A DNA stretch of 64,000 nt from Limnohabitans sp. GTDB lineage: Bacteria; Pseudomonadota; Gammaproteobacteria; Burkholderiales; Burkholderiaceae_C. The position numbers were made by a program, and so were the translations under genes. Below the pieces are notes generated by a model that did no database searches, was not told the origin of the DNA, and saw only the letters and a program-made list of their open reading frames with translations. The stretch spans positions 1-64,000 of the forward strand of contig JAOATL010000021.1 of assembly GCA_030158125.1 (NCBI GenBank), read 5' to 3'. Positions 1 to 8,647 of this stretch are shown in pieces (the stretch's first letter is position 1; the number at the start of each line of letters is the position of its first letter).

Positions 1-54
1 CCCACGACCCCTTGGTTCGTAGCCAAGTACTCTATCCAGCTGAGCTACAGCCGC
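1..54 (-). tRNA. tRNA-Arg (anticodon ACG), partial
   Basis: Read on the minus strand, the sequence gives acceptor strand GCGGCTG, TA at positions 8-9, a D-stem GCTC/GAGT, and an anticodon stem CTTGG/CCAAG enclosing the loop CTACGAA. The anticodon is therefore ACG, which reads arginine CGU codons after A-to-I editing. The variable region and the start of the T arm follow, and the 3' part lies beyond the left edge of the window. The 5' end is set at 54 by the seven-base acceptor strand. Confidence 0.9.
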
Positions 55-60
55 GAAGCT

Positions 61-368
61 GTGGATTGTAGCACGGGATTTTGGGCTGTTGCAATGGTTC
101 TGAAAAAATCTGTCATAAGCCTCCAAAAGTGCACTACCGCTGCTGTCCCTTTGCATCCATTTGCTTTCAGATGGTGCACCCTTGACCCAAAAGCGTGGAT
201 TCATCGGCCTTACTGGGCGGCACAGGTCTTACAAACTCCTTCCTCAAGATTTACTTCATTGGAGATGTTTCATGCCAACCACATCCCGTGTTTGCAAACA
301 CGCAAAGCCGACTTGGTCATTTCAACTTTAGGCAAAAAACCCCGAGCAAGAAAAGTCATCGACTTCAC
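61..368. other. Non-coding or degenerate stretch beside tRNA-Arg
   Basis: About 300 bases between the tRNA 5' end and the oxidoreductase remnant. Short open frames cross it, but none resembles a known protein or carries a clear ribosome binding site. It probably holds the tRNA promoter (minus strand) and decayed coding sequence. No repeat or integrase fragment was seen. Confidence 0.4.
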
Positions 369-704
369 ATCGGCTTTACGCCATCTCTTCACGTCGAACA
401 GGTCAAAGCTCTAGAAAAAGCACTCAGCGGCGAAGTGTTAATGCATTTGGAATTTTTGCAGACCAAAGAAGGCGAATTCAATTGCAGTGGGCTGCAACTG
501 GTTCACTACACCACCGAAGCACGGCTGAATGAAATCATGGACATCTACCGCAGCCACGGCGTGCAAATTAACAATCCCCATGTTTACATCATTGAAGATG
601 GCAAGCAAAACAACCTAGACCCCGCTGTGGTCAAAATGAAGGAGCGCTTCGACCCCTTCGGTCTGCTCAACCCCGGCAAACTTCGATCCTGGGTTCAACG
701 CTGA
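369..704 (+). pseudogene. Remnant of an FAD-binding oxidoreductase (C-terminal piece)
   Basis: The last ~100 codons of an open frame starting at 195 read like the C-terminal tail of FAD/FMN-containing dehydrogenases: a segment with NNPHVYIIEDG followed by RFDPFGLLNPGKLRSW, the usual end of that family. No FAD-binding (PCMH) domain precedes it. The open frame upstream of about 369 is not recognisable as oxidoreductase, and no ribosome binding site is evident. It is best read as a decayed or truncated gene next to the tRNA. A short functional protein of 169 residues starting at 195 cannot be excluded. The family assignment is from memory of the motif, so it is moderate. Confidence 0.45.
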
Positions 705-722
705 GCGTGCGCCCTTTACCGC

Positions 723-1700
723 TCACTGGCAATGTGCCGACCACGTGACCAAATTTTGCAAAAACATTTGACTCACCCGCAGTTCATTCCCAGCAGAAAA
801 GCCAGCGGAGTGCGGCGTCAACATCACATTGGGCAAAGCCCACAAAGGCGAATTTGGTGACAAGGGCTCGTGCTCAAACACATCCAGAAACGCGCTGCCT
901 AGCCCGCCTTGGCTCAGTGATTGAATCAAATCTTTTTCAACAATCACCTCGCCTCGCGCCACATTGATCAAGCCTGCGCCTGGAGGCAACAGGGCAAGTG
1001 TTTTTGCATTGATCAAGCCACGGGTTGTGTCGGTTAAGGGGCACAGCAATACCAACCAATTTGTTTCTGGCAAAACACGTTCAAACTCTTGAAACGTGAT
1101 CATCTGGGGCTGCCCTGAGTTGTTGTGGTGCTTGGCCTGGGGCGATTGCCGAACAACCGTGATGTGGAGTGACAACATTTGAAGAAATTGCGCCAAACGC
1201 TGCGCAATGGGACCCCACCCCACCAGCACCACATGTTGCCCAGCCAAGTCCTTAGGCAATTCTCCGCCCAGCAAGGGCGCCCACTTGCGTTCTTGCATGG
1301 CATGTACAAGTTGCGGAAATTTGCGAGACAAAGCCAGCAGGCCGGCCAATGCCGTTTGCGCAACCACCTCGGCATTGGCGCCTGATGATGTGGCAATCTG
1401 TACGCCTTTGGCTTTGAGCCGCACATAGACATCCCGATCGGCCCCAGCCGAGTGAATGTGAACCCAACGCAATTGCGCTGATTCTTCCAGAACTTGGTAA
1501 CACGCCTTCAAGCTAGGCGCCAACTCGTGTTTGGTAGAGAGACCCGTGACATCTCGCGAGACAAAGGCGGCATCGAAATCTCGACGGGCCGATGCGATGG
1601 CGTCTTCAAAGCTGACACATTCAACAACACGGCCGGGCAATGCCGCGTCAATCTGCGAGCGCAAGCTTTGAAGGGCCAAGTCTGACATCAAAATTTTCAT
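723..1700 (-). CDS. D-isomer-specific 2-hydroxyacid dehydrogenase family protein
   Basis: Predicted cytoplasmic NAD(P)-dependent reductase of 2-ketoacids or oxidase of 2-hydroxyacids, 325 residues. The C-terminal half has the Rossmann motif GWGPIA (about 161-166, one G of GxGxxG replaced by A). The catalytic order typical of the family follows: Arg in NVARG, Glu in FEHEP and His in TPHSAG. The start is placed at the ATG giving MKILMSDLAL, because an 11-residue upstream extension (from 1733) is not family-like; no strong ribosome binding site distinguishes them. It lies 40 bases downstream of the class II aldolase gene on the same strand, so the two probably form an operon acting on a sugar-acid or hydroxyacid. 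The substrate is unknown. Confidence 0.82.
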   Translation of the reverse strand: MKILMSDLALQSLRSQIDAALPGRVVECVSFEDAIASARRDFDAAFVSRDVTGLSTKHELAPSLKACYQVLEESAQLRWVHIHSAGADRDVYVRLKAKGVQIATSSGANAEVVAQTALAGLLALSRKFPQLVHAMQERKWAPLLGGELPKDLAGQHVVLVGWGPIAQRLAQFLQMLSLHITVVRQSPQAKHHNNSGQPQMITFQEFERVLPETNWLVLLCPLTDTTRGLINAKTLALLPPGAGLINVARGEVIVEKDLIQSLSQGGLGSAFLDVFEHEPLSPNSPLWALPNVMLTPHSAGFSAGNELRVSQMFLQNLVTWSAHCQ

Positions 1701-1740
1701 ACAAATCACATCGCCATGTTGGCCGTCATACAACGCTGAA

Positions 1741-2529
1741 TCAAGTCTTGTAACTGGGGTCCATGCGATCGAGTTTGCGCAGCAATGCCGGCCATTCCAT
1801 CAGGCCGTAGGGCCTGCGTGTGCTGGGCTGGTAGTTGTTCCAAGTTTCTTCCAACACACTTTTCGACACTTTGGTGAAGGGTGTATTGCAGGCCATGGCG
1901 GCCAACTGCGATTGACACGACAACTCCAAACGATGCATCCAGTTGAAAGCTTCACCCACACTCTTGCCAACCGTTAGCGCGCCATGGTTGCGAAGAATCA
2001 AGGCTTCACCCTGACCCAAGTCGGCAAGCAAAGAGGCCTTCTCTTCATTGTTGAGCACCACGCCTTGATAGTCGTGATAAGCAATTTTGAGAAACCGCAT
2101 CGAAGTTTGGGTCAGTGGCAACAAGCCACACTCCAAGGAAGACACCGCCATGGATGCCCAACTGTGGGTGTGGATGACGCATTTAACTTCAGGCCTGGCT
2201 TCGTGAATGGCACTGTGAATCACATAACCCGCTTTGTTGATGCCGTAGTTGAGGTCACCAAAATCGGGTTTGTCCAAAATGTTGCCTTGAATGTCAATTT
2301 TGATCAGACTCGATGCTGTGATTTCTTCGTACATCATGCCGTAGGCGTTGATCAAGAAAGCACCATGCTCTCCAGGAACGCTACACGACACGTGATTGGC
2401 CATCATGTCGGACATGCCGTAGATGTCAACCAGCCGATAACAAGCGGCCAAATCGACACGCGCTTGCCACTCTTCTGGTGAGCAGCGCTGCTTCATAGAT
2501 TCAATCTTCAAAATACCGTTGTCACTCAT
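1741..2529 (-). CDS. Class II aldolase/adducin family protein
   Basis: Zinc-dependent aldolase-fold protein of 262 residues. Metal-binding histidines are visible in VIHTHSWASMAVSS and in LRNHGALTVGKSVGEAF, the positions conserved in fuculose-phosphate aldolases and ribulose-phosphate epimerases. The start MSDNGILK is preceded by GAGAAAG; a longer frame from 2628 has an unconvincing N-terminus. Many Burkholderiales homologues carry the same class II aldolase annotation with no defined substrate. It is followed by the hydroxyacid dehydrogenase gene 40 bases downstream, which supports a joint catabolic role. A decarboxylase or dehydratase activity is also possible for this fold. Confidence 0.85.
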   Translation of the reverse strand: MSDNGILKIESMKQRCSPEEWQARVDLAACYRLVDIYGMSDMMANHVSCSVPGEHGAFLINAYGMMYEEITASSLIKIDIQGNILDKPDFGDLNYGINKAGYVIHSAIHEARPEVKCVIHTHSWASMAVSSLECGLLPLTQTSMRFLKIAYHDYQGVVLNNEEKASLLADLGQGEALILRNHGALTVGKSVGEAFNWMHRLELSCQSQLAAMACNTPFTKVSKSVLEETWNNYQPSTRRPYGLMEWPALLRKLDRMDPSYKT

Positions 2530-2699
2530 GATCAACTTTCTCGATTCTCTTTGGATGGGGTGCACAGCATGCCTGATGTCCACGGGAGAATACCTCACGA
2601 ACCATCTGGCAACCGCCCTCCATTGCAAGCCAAGGGTAAACCCTCAATTGCGACGCTGTATGACGGGTTCAGGGTGCCGATCACGCTAACATCCAAAGC

Positions 2700-3458
2700 A
2701 TGTTGACTTACAGCCCTCACGACATCGCGCAACGGCACATCCGTTTGAATGGCGCTTCCAATTTTCGAGACATTGGTGGATATGCAGGCCACGAGGGTCG
2801 CCCCGTCAAATGGCGAAAAATTTTTCGGTCCGACCACTTGGCTGCTTTGAACACAGCCGATTTAGAACAGCTTCACCAATTGGACGTCAGGCGTGCATTT
2901 GACTTTAGAGGTGTGCACGAAAGCCAGGCGCAATCGTATGCGTGGCCATCGATTGAACGACACAGCCTTAGCATCGAGCCGACTGTGGTTCAACGCTTAC
3001 AAGCACAGCACCTCACAGGCAAGCCTTTAACGGCGGCCGATGCACTTGACGCGATGCAGACCACCTACCGCGATTTTGTGCGAGCCGACTCGCATCGGTT
3101 TGCGCAATTGTTTGACCACATGCTCGAAACACCAGAGCCTCTGCTTTTTCACTGTACGGCAGGCAAAGACCGGACAGGCCTGGCCGCTGCCCTCATTTTG
3201 TCGGCATTGGGCGTTTCAGAGGCGGACATATGGCAAGACTATTTACTCACCAACCAACTGTACAAACGAAACAGCACGGGCAACACCACACTGTCGCCTG
3301 ATGTGCTGAAAATTGTCTGGGAAGTGCAAGAGAGCTTTTTGAAAGCATCGCTGGATGTCATTCAAGAAGACCACGGCGGCATGCCCAATTACCTTCAACA
3401 GAAATTGGGGCTGTCGGCTGCGGCTTTGCTAAAGCTTCGCGCGACGTATTTAGAGTGA
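2700..3458 (+). CDS. Tyrosine-protein phosphatase-like (Y_phosphatase3) protein
   Basis: A 252-residue protein with the Cys-based phosphatase signature HCTAGKDRTG at about 151-160 (Cys nucleophile, P-loop Arg). The N-terminal motif NFRDIGGYAG (about 21-30) is typical of the bacterial dual-specificity/tyrosine phosphatase family that includes mycobacterial PtpB. No signal peptide is visible, so it is probably cytoplasmic. Its natural substrate could be a phosphoprotein, phosphoinositide or small phosphoester. Its 3' end overlaps the convergent solute-binding-like gene by 9 bases. The start lacks an obvious ribosome binding site. Confidence 0.85.
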   Translation: MLTYSPHDIAQRHIRLNGASNFRDIGGYAGHEGRPVKWRKIFRSDHLAALNTADLEQLHQLDVRRAFDFRGVHESQAQSYAWPSIERHSLSIEPTVVQRLQAQHLTGKPLTAADALDAMQTTYRDFVRADSHRFAQLFDHMLETPEPLLFHCTAGKDRTGLAAALILSALGVSEADIWQDYLLTNQLYKRNSTGNTTLSPDVLKIVWEVQESFLKASLDVIQEDHGGMPNYLQQKLGLSAAALLKLRATYLE

Positions 3459-4172
3459 ATGCGCGGGTGCTACAGCGGCACCCCCTATGTTGTGTCGCGC
3501 CAAAGATTGCGCCACAAAACCAGAGACCTTCACGTCCTCTACGAAGTGCTTCAAATAAGCTTGCGCTTCTGTGCTGCGTGTTTTGGGCAAGCCCATGGCT
3601 TGCTCAATGACCATGAAGCGGCCGGGCAATAAACGCAAGTTGGGCAGGCGCTGGGCGTCCATCTCAAGTTGTTGCTTCACACCAGCGGCCACCTCCAAAT
3701 TTTCTGAAACAAAAAAATCGACGGTTGTGGGCGATGTGGGTGCCCGCAGAATTTGGGCATGTTTGATTTCACGCGTGAGGTACAAGTCGTATGCACTGCC
3801 CTTGCCTACTGCGATTCGGGTGCCACTTGCGTCGACCTCATCATTGCGCGTCAGGGGCGAATCCTTCGACACCAAATAGCTGCCTTCAATGAGCACATAG
3901 GGTGCGGTGAATGCAATGCCTTGACCGCGCACGGGGTCGATTGCAAAAAATCCAAAGTCTGCAACTCCGTTTGTCACGGCATCCACCGATTTGCCTGCGG
4001 CATCAAAAACCACCAATTTAAGCGGTAAACCCAAACGCTTGGCAAGTTCAGTGGCCAAATCAATTGAAACGCCATAGGGCTGGCCATTGGCATCTGCGTT
4101 GGCCAAAATGGGGTTTCCTAAGTTGATCGCTGCACGCAAGGTGCCGGTAGGTGCAAATTCAGTTTTCAGCAT
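3450..4172 (-). CDS. Transporter substrate-binding domain protein without signal peptide
   Basis: A 240-residue protein with the family-3 solute-binding fold: TLRAAINLGNP near the N-terminus, then GVSIDLATELAKRLGLPL and FTAPYVLIEGSYLVSKDSP. Such domains bind amino acids or small organic acids. No signal peptide or lipobox is present, which suggests a cytoplasmic binding or enzymatic role, or a missed upstream signal; signal-less members of this type are familiar in Burkholderiales. The ATG at 4172 follows immediately after the T-tract of the phoX terminator, and no ribosome binding site is visible. An alternative GTG start at 4205 lies inside the terminator hairpin. No permease gene is adjacent. 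Confidence 0.75.
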   Translation of the reverse strand: MLKTEFAPTGTLRAAINLGNPILANADANGQPYGVSIDLATELAKRLGLPLKLVVFDAAGKSVDAVTNGVADFGFFAIDPVRGQGIAFTAPYVLIEGSYLVSKDSPLTRNDEVDASGTRIAVGKGSAYDLYLTREIKHAQILRAPTSPTTVDFFVSENLEVAAGVKQQLEMDAQRLPNLRLLPGRFMVIEQAMGLPKTRSTEAQAYLKHFVEDVKVSGFVAQSLARHNIGGAAVAPAHSL

Positions 4173-4206
4173 AAAAAAAGGTGAGCGGTTCAATAGACCG
4201 CTCACC
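4173..4206 (-). terminator. Rho-independent terminator after phoX
   Basis: On the minus strand a perfect 10-bp stem (GGTGAGCGGT / ACCGCTCACC) with a 7-base loop is followed by seven T residues. It begins 29 bases after the phoX stop codon. The T-tract abuts the start codon of the next gene. Confidence 0.88.
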
Positions 4207-4234
4207 TTAGATGATACCGACGGAATGTGTCGAT

Positions 4235-6523
4235 TTACAAGCCGATTTTGCCGCCATCATTTTTGGTAATGACCAACGTCGCTGAACGTGGGCGACCCAA
4301 TGGTCCATAAGCGGCACTCATGCCGCCACCATTGCCTGGCCATGTGCTTTCAACAGTCAAAGCAGCAGAAGTACCCCAAGCAGGCGTGTTTTCACCCGGA
4401 TGCTGAATGTTCACAAACAGGGTTTTGCCATCGGCTGTTTCAGTCAATCCCGTCACTTCTGCGCCTTTGGGGGCTACCAAGAATCGACGCAAACGCGACT
4501 CACCCAGCACGCCACCAATGAATGTTTTGGTCACGCCTTTGGAGGTCGAAGTACCAGCGGTCAGTTCGTTGTCTACATAGAACTCTCCGCCGTCGCCGAC
4601 AGAACCCGGCACAGAAGCCAACAGCATGCAGTTGGTTTCGTCTGTGAAGGCACCATCGTCGGTTTGAATCCAGCAGATGCCGGTGCTCTTGCTGAACCAC
4701 AAACCATCGGGCGAAGAGAAGCTGTTGTTGGCAGTCAATTTAGACAAGTTCACATTGGCGGGCATGTCTTCTTCAGCGCCAAACACATAAATGTCCCACT
4801 TGAAACCAAGCGCAGTGCTTGAATTGTCTTGCTCTTTGAATCGAATGATGTGGCCGTTGGGGTTACCAGAACCTTTTTTGCCATCGGCATCGTTGTAAGA
4901 ACGTGGGTTTGCACCATCGGCGGTAGCAGGTGTGCGGTTTGCGGCACTGTTGTTGGTCAGCGCAAAATAAATTTCACCATTCGCCGGGTTAACGGCGCCC
5001 CACTCTGGACGGTCCATCTTGGTTGCGCCAACAGCATCAGCGGCCAAACGTGTGTGAACATAAATCTCTGCTTGATTGGTGAACGTAAAACCAGCGGCAC
5101 CCGCATAAGAAGTGATCAAGGGATTGCTGATGTTCAGTTCAACCCACTCGCCTGCGCCTGTGCTGCTGAACTTGGCCACATACAGTTTGCCTTCGTTCAA
5201 GTATTTGTTGCCCGCAGCCATGCCACCACCAATGTCAGCTGCATCCCAGTTGGCGGCAGAGACAAACTTGTAGATGTATTCATTGCGGCTATCGCAACCC
5301 ATGTAAAACGCCAGTGGTTTGCCCACCACAGGAATTCCGCACACAGCCGCCTCATGCGCAAAACGACCCAGTGCAGTGCGCTTAGCGGGGCGTGCTGTTG
5401 GATTCAAAGGATCAACTTCCAAAATGTAGCCAAAGGTCTGTGGCTCTTGGCGGAAGTCTGCGGCTGCACTGGCGCCCACTGCCGCCACGTTCCAGCGGGA
5501 AAAGCGAAAGTCTGTGTCATCCATGTCTGTGGGGGTGTACCAACCTTGGCCAGAACCCGTGGTGGCGGTGCTAGACAGGGCCACACTGCTAACGCCGTAA
5601 CGCTTGCGTGACGCAATGATTTTGGCCTCAGGCAAGGCCGCGCCAGCTGGCATGTTCCAGTATGCGGCCCAGTTTTCTTCACAGCCCAAATAAGTGCCCC
5701 ATGGTGTCAAGCCGTGCCCGCAATTGTTCAAAGTGCCGCGGGCGGTAGCGCCGCTGGTGTCAAAACGTGTGACAAACATGCTTCGAATAGAACTCAGATG
5801 GGCGGCAGGCCCTTGAACATCCACCACGGTTTGCGGCGTGATGCGACGATTCAAAGCCGAATCCGTGATGTAGCCCGTAGGCTTGCCAGATGCATCCAAC
5901 GAAATTTCGGCAACAGAAATGCCGTGCAAATTGATTTCTTTCAGAACTTCCAAACCCGGGCGTGCTTTGGTATCCCAGTCGCCAAATTGTGAAAATTTCT
6001 TGCCATTCACGCCGCCAGAAGTCTGGCCTTTGGGATGCAAGAAATGAGAGTCAGCAGAACTCTCGTGATTCACCGCCAACACAGCACGGGCTGTGGCTTT
6101 GGTGCTGTAACGGCCATTGGCGTCGATGTAGAAAATGTCCATGCCATCGTGGTGATCGCCAATGCGCTCATTCCAGTCATCGGTTTCCAAACCTTGACCC
6201 GAGAACTGCGTCACATTGCTGGTCAAACGATCACCGGTGGCGTGCAACACTTTGACGCTATAGCCAGCAGGCACAAGCACTTGGTCCAAAATGCTTTTGG
6301 TAACGGCATTGAAACCCAGCAAGGATGAGCTGGGCAACTCACTGAGCGTTGGGGTTGTCAAACCACCACAGCCAGGCAGCATTGGCAATGCAAACATGGC
6401 GGCAAGGCCCATGCCACCTCGCAACATGTTGCGGCGAGAGGGATCTTTCAAGGCCTGCGTGAGTACGTCTTGGAAGTGAACGTTGGAAGAATTGTTGCAG
6501 TCGATATCGTCATTGATTGGCAT
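4235..6523 (-). CDS. phoX: PhoX family alkaline phosphatase (DUF839)
   Basis: Secreted phosphomonoesterase of the PhoX type, 762 residues. This family uses iron/calcium rather than zinc to release phosphate from organic esters. The N-terminus carries a twin-arginine signal, SRRNMLRGG at about 29-37, followed by a hydrophobic stretch ending in LPGCGG, so Tat export to the periplasm or outer surface is expected; Cys52 could be a lipoprotein site. The body shows the family's conserved pattern around NCGHGLTPWGTYLGCEENW and GRFAHEAAV. AGGAG lies 7 bases before the ATG. A Pho-box-like site with an aligned -10 precedes it, consistent with PhoB control. The gene sits directly downstream of phoR and is closed by a strong terminator. 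Confidence 0.93.
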   Translation of the reverse strand: MPINDDIDCNNSSNVHFQDVLTQALKDPSRRNMLRGGMGLAAMFALPMLPGCGGLTTPTLSELPSSSLLGFNAVTKSILDQVLVPAGYSVKVLHATGDRLTSNVTQFSGQGLETDDWNERIGDHHDGMDIFYIDANGRYSTKATARAVLAVNHESSADSHFLHPKGQTSGGVNGKKFSQFGDWDTKARPGLEVLKEINLHGISVAEISLDASGKPTGYITDSALNRRITPQTVVDVQGPAAHLSSIRSMFVTRFDTSGATARGTLNNCGHGLTPWGTYLGCEENWAAYWNMPAGAALPEAKIIASRKRYGVSSVALSSTATTGSGQGWYTPTDMDDTDFRFSRWNVAAVGASAAADFRQEPQTFGYILEVDPLNPTARPAKRTALGRFAHEAAVCGIPVVGKPLAFYMGCDSRNEYIYKFVSAANWDAADIGGGMAAGNKYLNEGKLYVAKFSSTGAGEWVELNISNPLITSYAGAAGFTFTNQAEIYVHTRLAADAVGATKMDRPEWGAVNPANGEIYFALTNNSAANRTPATADGANPRSYNDADGKKGSGNPNGHIIRFKEQDNSSTALGFKWDIYVFGAEEDMPANVNLSKLTANNSFSSPDGLWFSKSTGICWIQTDDGAFTDETNCMLLASVPGSVGDGGEFYVDNELTAGTSTSKGVTKTFIGGVLGESRLRRFLVAPKGAEVTGLTETADGKTLFVNIQHPGENTPAWGTSAALTVESTWPGNGGGMSAAYGPLGRPRSATLVITKNDGGKIGL

Positions 6524-6554
6524 GTCAAGCTCCTATAAAAAAATCTATAGGCGC

Positions 6555-6588
6555 ACTATGTCCAACTCAAGTTAAATATTTATGACGC
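6555..6588 (-). promoter_or_regulatory. Candidate Pho box and -10 for phoX
   Basis: Minus-strand GCGTCATAAATATTTAAC (6571-6588) matches the two CTGTCAT/C half-sites at 5/7 and 4/7. Exactly 10 bases downstream lies CATAGT (6555-6560), a 4/6 match to TATAAT, which is the spacing of PhoB-activated promoters. The half-sites alone are weak; the aligned -10 and the target gene make it credible. A short inverted repeat, CCTATA/TATAGG, follows and includes part of the Shine-Dalgarno sequence. Confidence 0.5.
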
Positions 6589-6599
6589 AAATAATAAAT

Positions 6600-7916
6600 T
6601 TACAAGACAACGCGCGAAGCAGGAAACACCAACACAAAACGCGAACCCTTGCCAAGTTCACTTTCAATTTTCAGTTCACCACCGTGTCGCTGCATCACAT
6701 GCTTGGCAATGGACAAGCCCAATCCAGTACCACCCGACTCACGTGATCGACTTCTGTCAACTCTGTAAAACCGTTCGGTCAGACGGGGGAGATGTTCTGA
6801 AGCAATGCCTGGGCCAGTGTCCACCACACTGAACTGAATTCTTTGATCCGGCAACACCGTCCACAGCGCTGTGATCAAGCCACCTGCTGGTGTATAACGA
6901 ACAGCGTTGTTCACAAGATTTGAAACGGCACTGTGCAACTCCTTTGCAACGCCCAAAATTTGAACGCCCTCAGGCGCTTCAAAATGCAACACTTGAGGCT
7001 CATCGGCCGACACATGTTGCGAGGCTGACAAGCCGCGTGCCTCTGATTCAATGGCCCCCATCAAATTGCTTAGCAAAACGGGATCGCTGCTTGATGGCAA
7101 GCTGCTTCCCTCTAGCTGCGACAAGATCAATAAATCATTCACCAGTTCCTGCATTCGCAATGCTTGCGTCGACATCAACCCCAAGTATTGCTCACGCTCT
7201 TGTTCATTCAAGGGCAAGTTCTGCAATGTTTCTATGAACCCGCTCATCACGGTCAATGGCGTTCTGATTTCATGCGAAACATTGGCCACGAAGTCGCGCC
7301 GCATGGCATCGGCATGCGCCACGGCTGTCACGTCACGCGTCAACAGCAGCTGCCTGTTTTCTCCATAATTGTGCAACTGAACAGATAACTTGACCGTGTG
7401 TTGCAGCGATGCGTTGCGACCATCGATGATCACCTCGCCTTCGTGAACATCTGTGCTGAGGTATTTTTTGAAGACAGGATCACGGACCAAGTGCACCACG
7501 TGTTGCATCAGGTCTCTTTTGGCATCCATGCCCAAGTGCAGCGCAGCGGTTTGATTGCACCATTCGATTCTGCCTTCAGGATCTAGCAGCACCACACCGT
7601 TGGGTGAAGCCTGGATGGCCAACAAAAAATCTTGCAATCTTTGCTGTTCAAGTTTGGTTTGTTTGCGCTGTTCATTGAGAATGCGTTTCATGCGGTCGAT
7701 GAGATCGCCCCAAATCCCCCCCATTTCCGGCGGCTCTTGCACATTGTTGTGGCGCAACCAATTGGCCAATTTTTGGCCCTTCCACAGATCTTTCAAGAGC
7801 GTGTAAACACACACAATCAAGGCGCCCGCCAACAGCCCCTGTGGCCCGTCAAGCCAGAAGCCGGTGGCCGAGGCAACGGCCATGCCAAAAACCAAACCGA
7901 GGGTTCTAGAAAACAT
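6600..7916 (-). CDS. phoR: Phosphate regulon sensor histidine kinase PhoR
   Basis: Membrane histidine kinase of 438 residues that phosphorylates PhoB when phosphate is scarce. An N-terminal hydrophobic region (about 1-40) is followed by a PAS-like segment (GVVLLDPEGRIEWCNQTA). The kinase core shows H-box FVANVSHEIRTPLTVMSGF, N-box NLVNNAVRYT, and G-boxes DTGPGI and GGTGLGLSIAKH. The start MFSRTLGL lies 20 bases after the phoB stop; an upstream extension would overlap phoB. It is last in the pstSCAB-phoU-phoB-phoR run. No terminator is visible between it and phoX, so some read-through into phoX is possible. Confidence 0.95.
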   Translation of the reverse strand: MFSRTLGLVFGMAVASATGFWLDGPQGLLAGALIVCVYTLLKDLWKGQKLANWLRHNNVQEPPEMGGIWGDLIDRMKRILNEQRKQTKLEQQRLQDFLLAIQASPNGVVLLDPEGRIEWCNQTAALHLGMDAKRDLMQHVVHLVRDPVFKKYLSTDVHEGEVIIDGRNASLQHTVKLSVQLHNYGENRQLLLTRDVTAVAHADAMRRDFVANVSHEIRTPLTVMSGFIETLQNLPLNEQEREQYLGLMSTQALRMQELVNDLLILSQLEGSSLPSSSDPVLLSNLMGAIESEARGLSASQHVSADEPQVLHFEAPEGVQILGVAKELHSAVSNLVNNAVRYTPAGGLITALWTVLPDQRIQFSVVDTGPGIASEHLPRLTERFYRVDRSRSRESGGTGLGLSIAKHVMQRHGGELKIESELGKGSRFVLVFPASRVVL

Positions 7917-7936
7917 ATCGATGGGTTGCTCGTAAC

Positions 7937-8647
7937 TTAAGCAGCAGACTGCGACGCTTGCCAATTGTCCGTGAAGCGATAACCTGCCCCGCGAACTGTT
8001 TCAACCATGCAGCCAGCTGCACCCAGTGCTTCGCGCAAGCGTTTGACGTGGACATCGACCGTGCGCTCTTCAATGAAAACGTGGTCACCCCATACCCGGT
8101 CAAGCAGCTGGCCACGGCTGTGCACTCGCTCTTTGTGCGTCATGAAATACTGCAGCAGCTTAAATTCAGTGGGGCCCAATTTGAGCGCTTGGGCCTGAAA
8201 GCTGACACGGTGTGTATCAGCATCCAATACCAAATCGCCCAATTGAATGCGCCCGGCTGATTGATCAGGCGCCCGTCTTCTGAGGACGGCACGAATTCTT
8301 GCCAGCAATTCTTTGGTAGAAAATGGTTTGACGATGTAATCGTCCGCACCGGCGTCCAAGCCCGCTACACGGTCGACTTCATCGCTTCTGGCCGTGAGCA
8401 TCAAAATTGGAACTGATTGCGAGCGTTTGTCTGAACGCCACTTTTTAGCCAAGGACAAACCACTTTCTTTGGGCAGCATCCAATCCAACAAAATGACGTC
8501 TGGTAGCACATCGTCCAGTTCTTTTTGCGCAGTTTCCCCATCCATCGCCCATATTGGTTGAAACCCATTGTGGCGCAAGTTCACTGCAATTAACTCGGCA
8601 ATTGCAGGTTCATCTTCCACAATGAGAATGCGTGGCAGGCTTCTCAT
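7937..8647 (-). CDS. phoB: Phosphate regulon response regulator PhoB
   Basis: OmpR/PhoB-type response regulator, 236 residues. The receiver domain (about 1-120) has the acidic pair in VEDE, the phospho-acceptor Asp in VILLDWMLP, the switch Thr in LMLTARSDE and Lys in IVKPF. The C-terminal winged helix (about 135-230) includes LGPTEFKLLQYFMTH and VDVHVKRLREALG. It activates promoters carrying Pho boxes, several of which are visible in this window. Its ATG overlaps the phoU stop codon (ATGA), indicating translational coupling. Confidence 0.96.
   Translation of the reverse strand: MRSLPRILIVEDEPAIAELIAVNLRHNGFQPIWAMDGETAQKELDDVLPDVILLDWMLPKESGLSLAKKWRSDKRSQSVPILMLTARSDEVDRVAGLDAGADDYIVKPFSTKELLARIRAVLRRRAPDQSAGRIQLGDLVLDADTHRVSFQAQALKLGPTEFKLLQYFMTHKERVHSRGQLLDRVWGDHVFIEERTVDVHVKRLREALGAAGCMVETVRGAGYRFTDNWQASQSAA

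Noticed and set aside
4829-5611. 260-residue open frame on the plus strand
   Set aside because: It is fully antisense to phoX, which has strong family motifs; composition looks like a shadow frame and no ribosome binding site precedes it.
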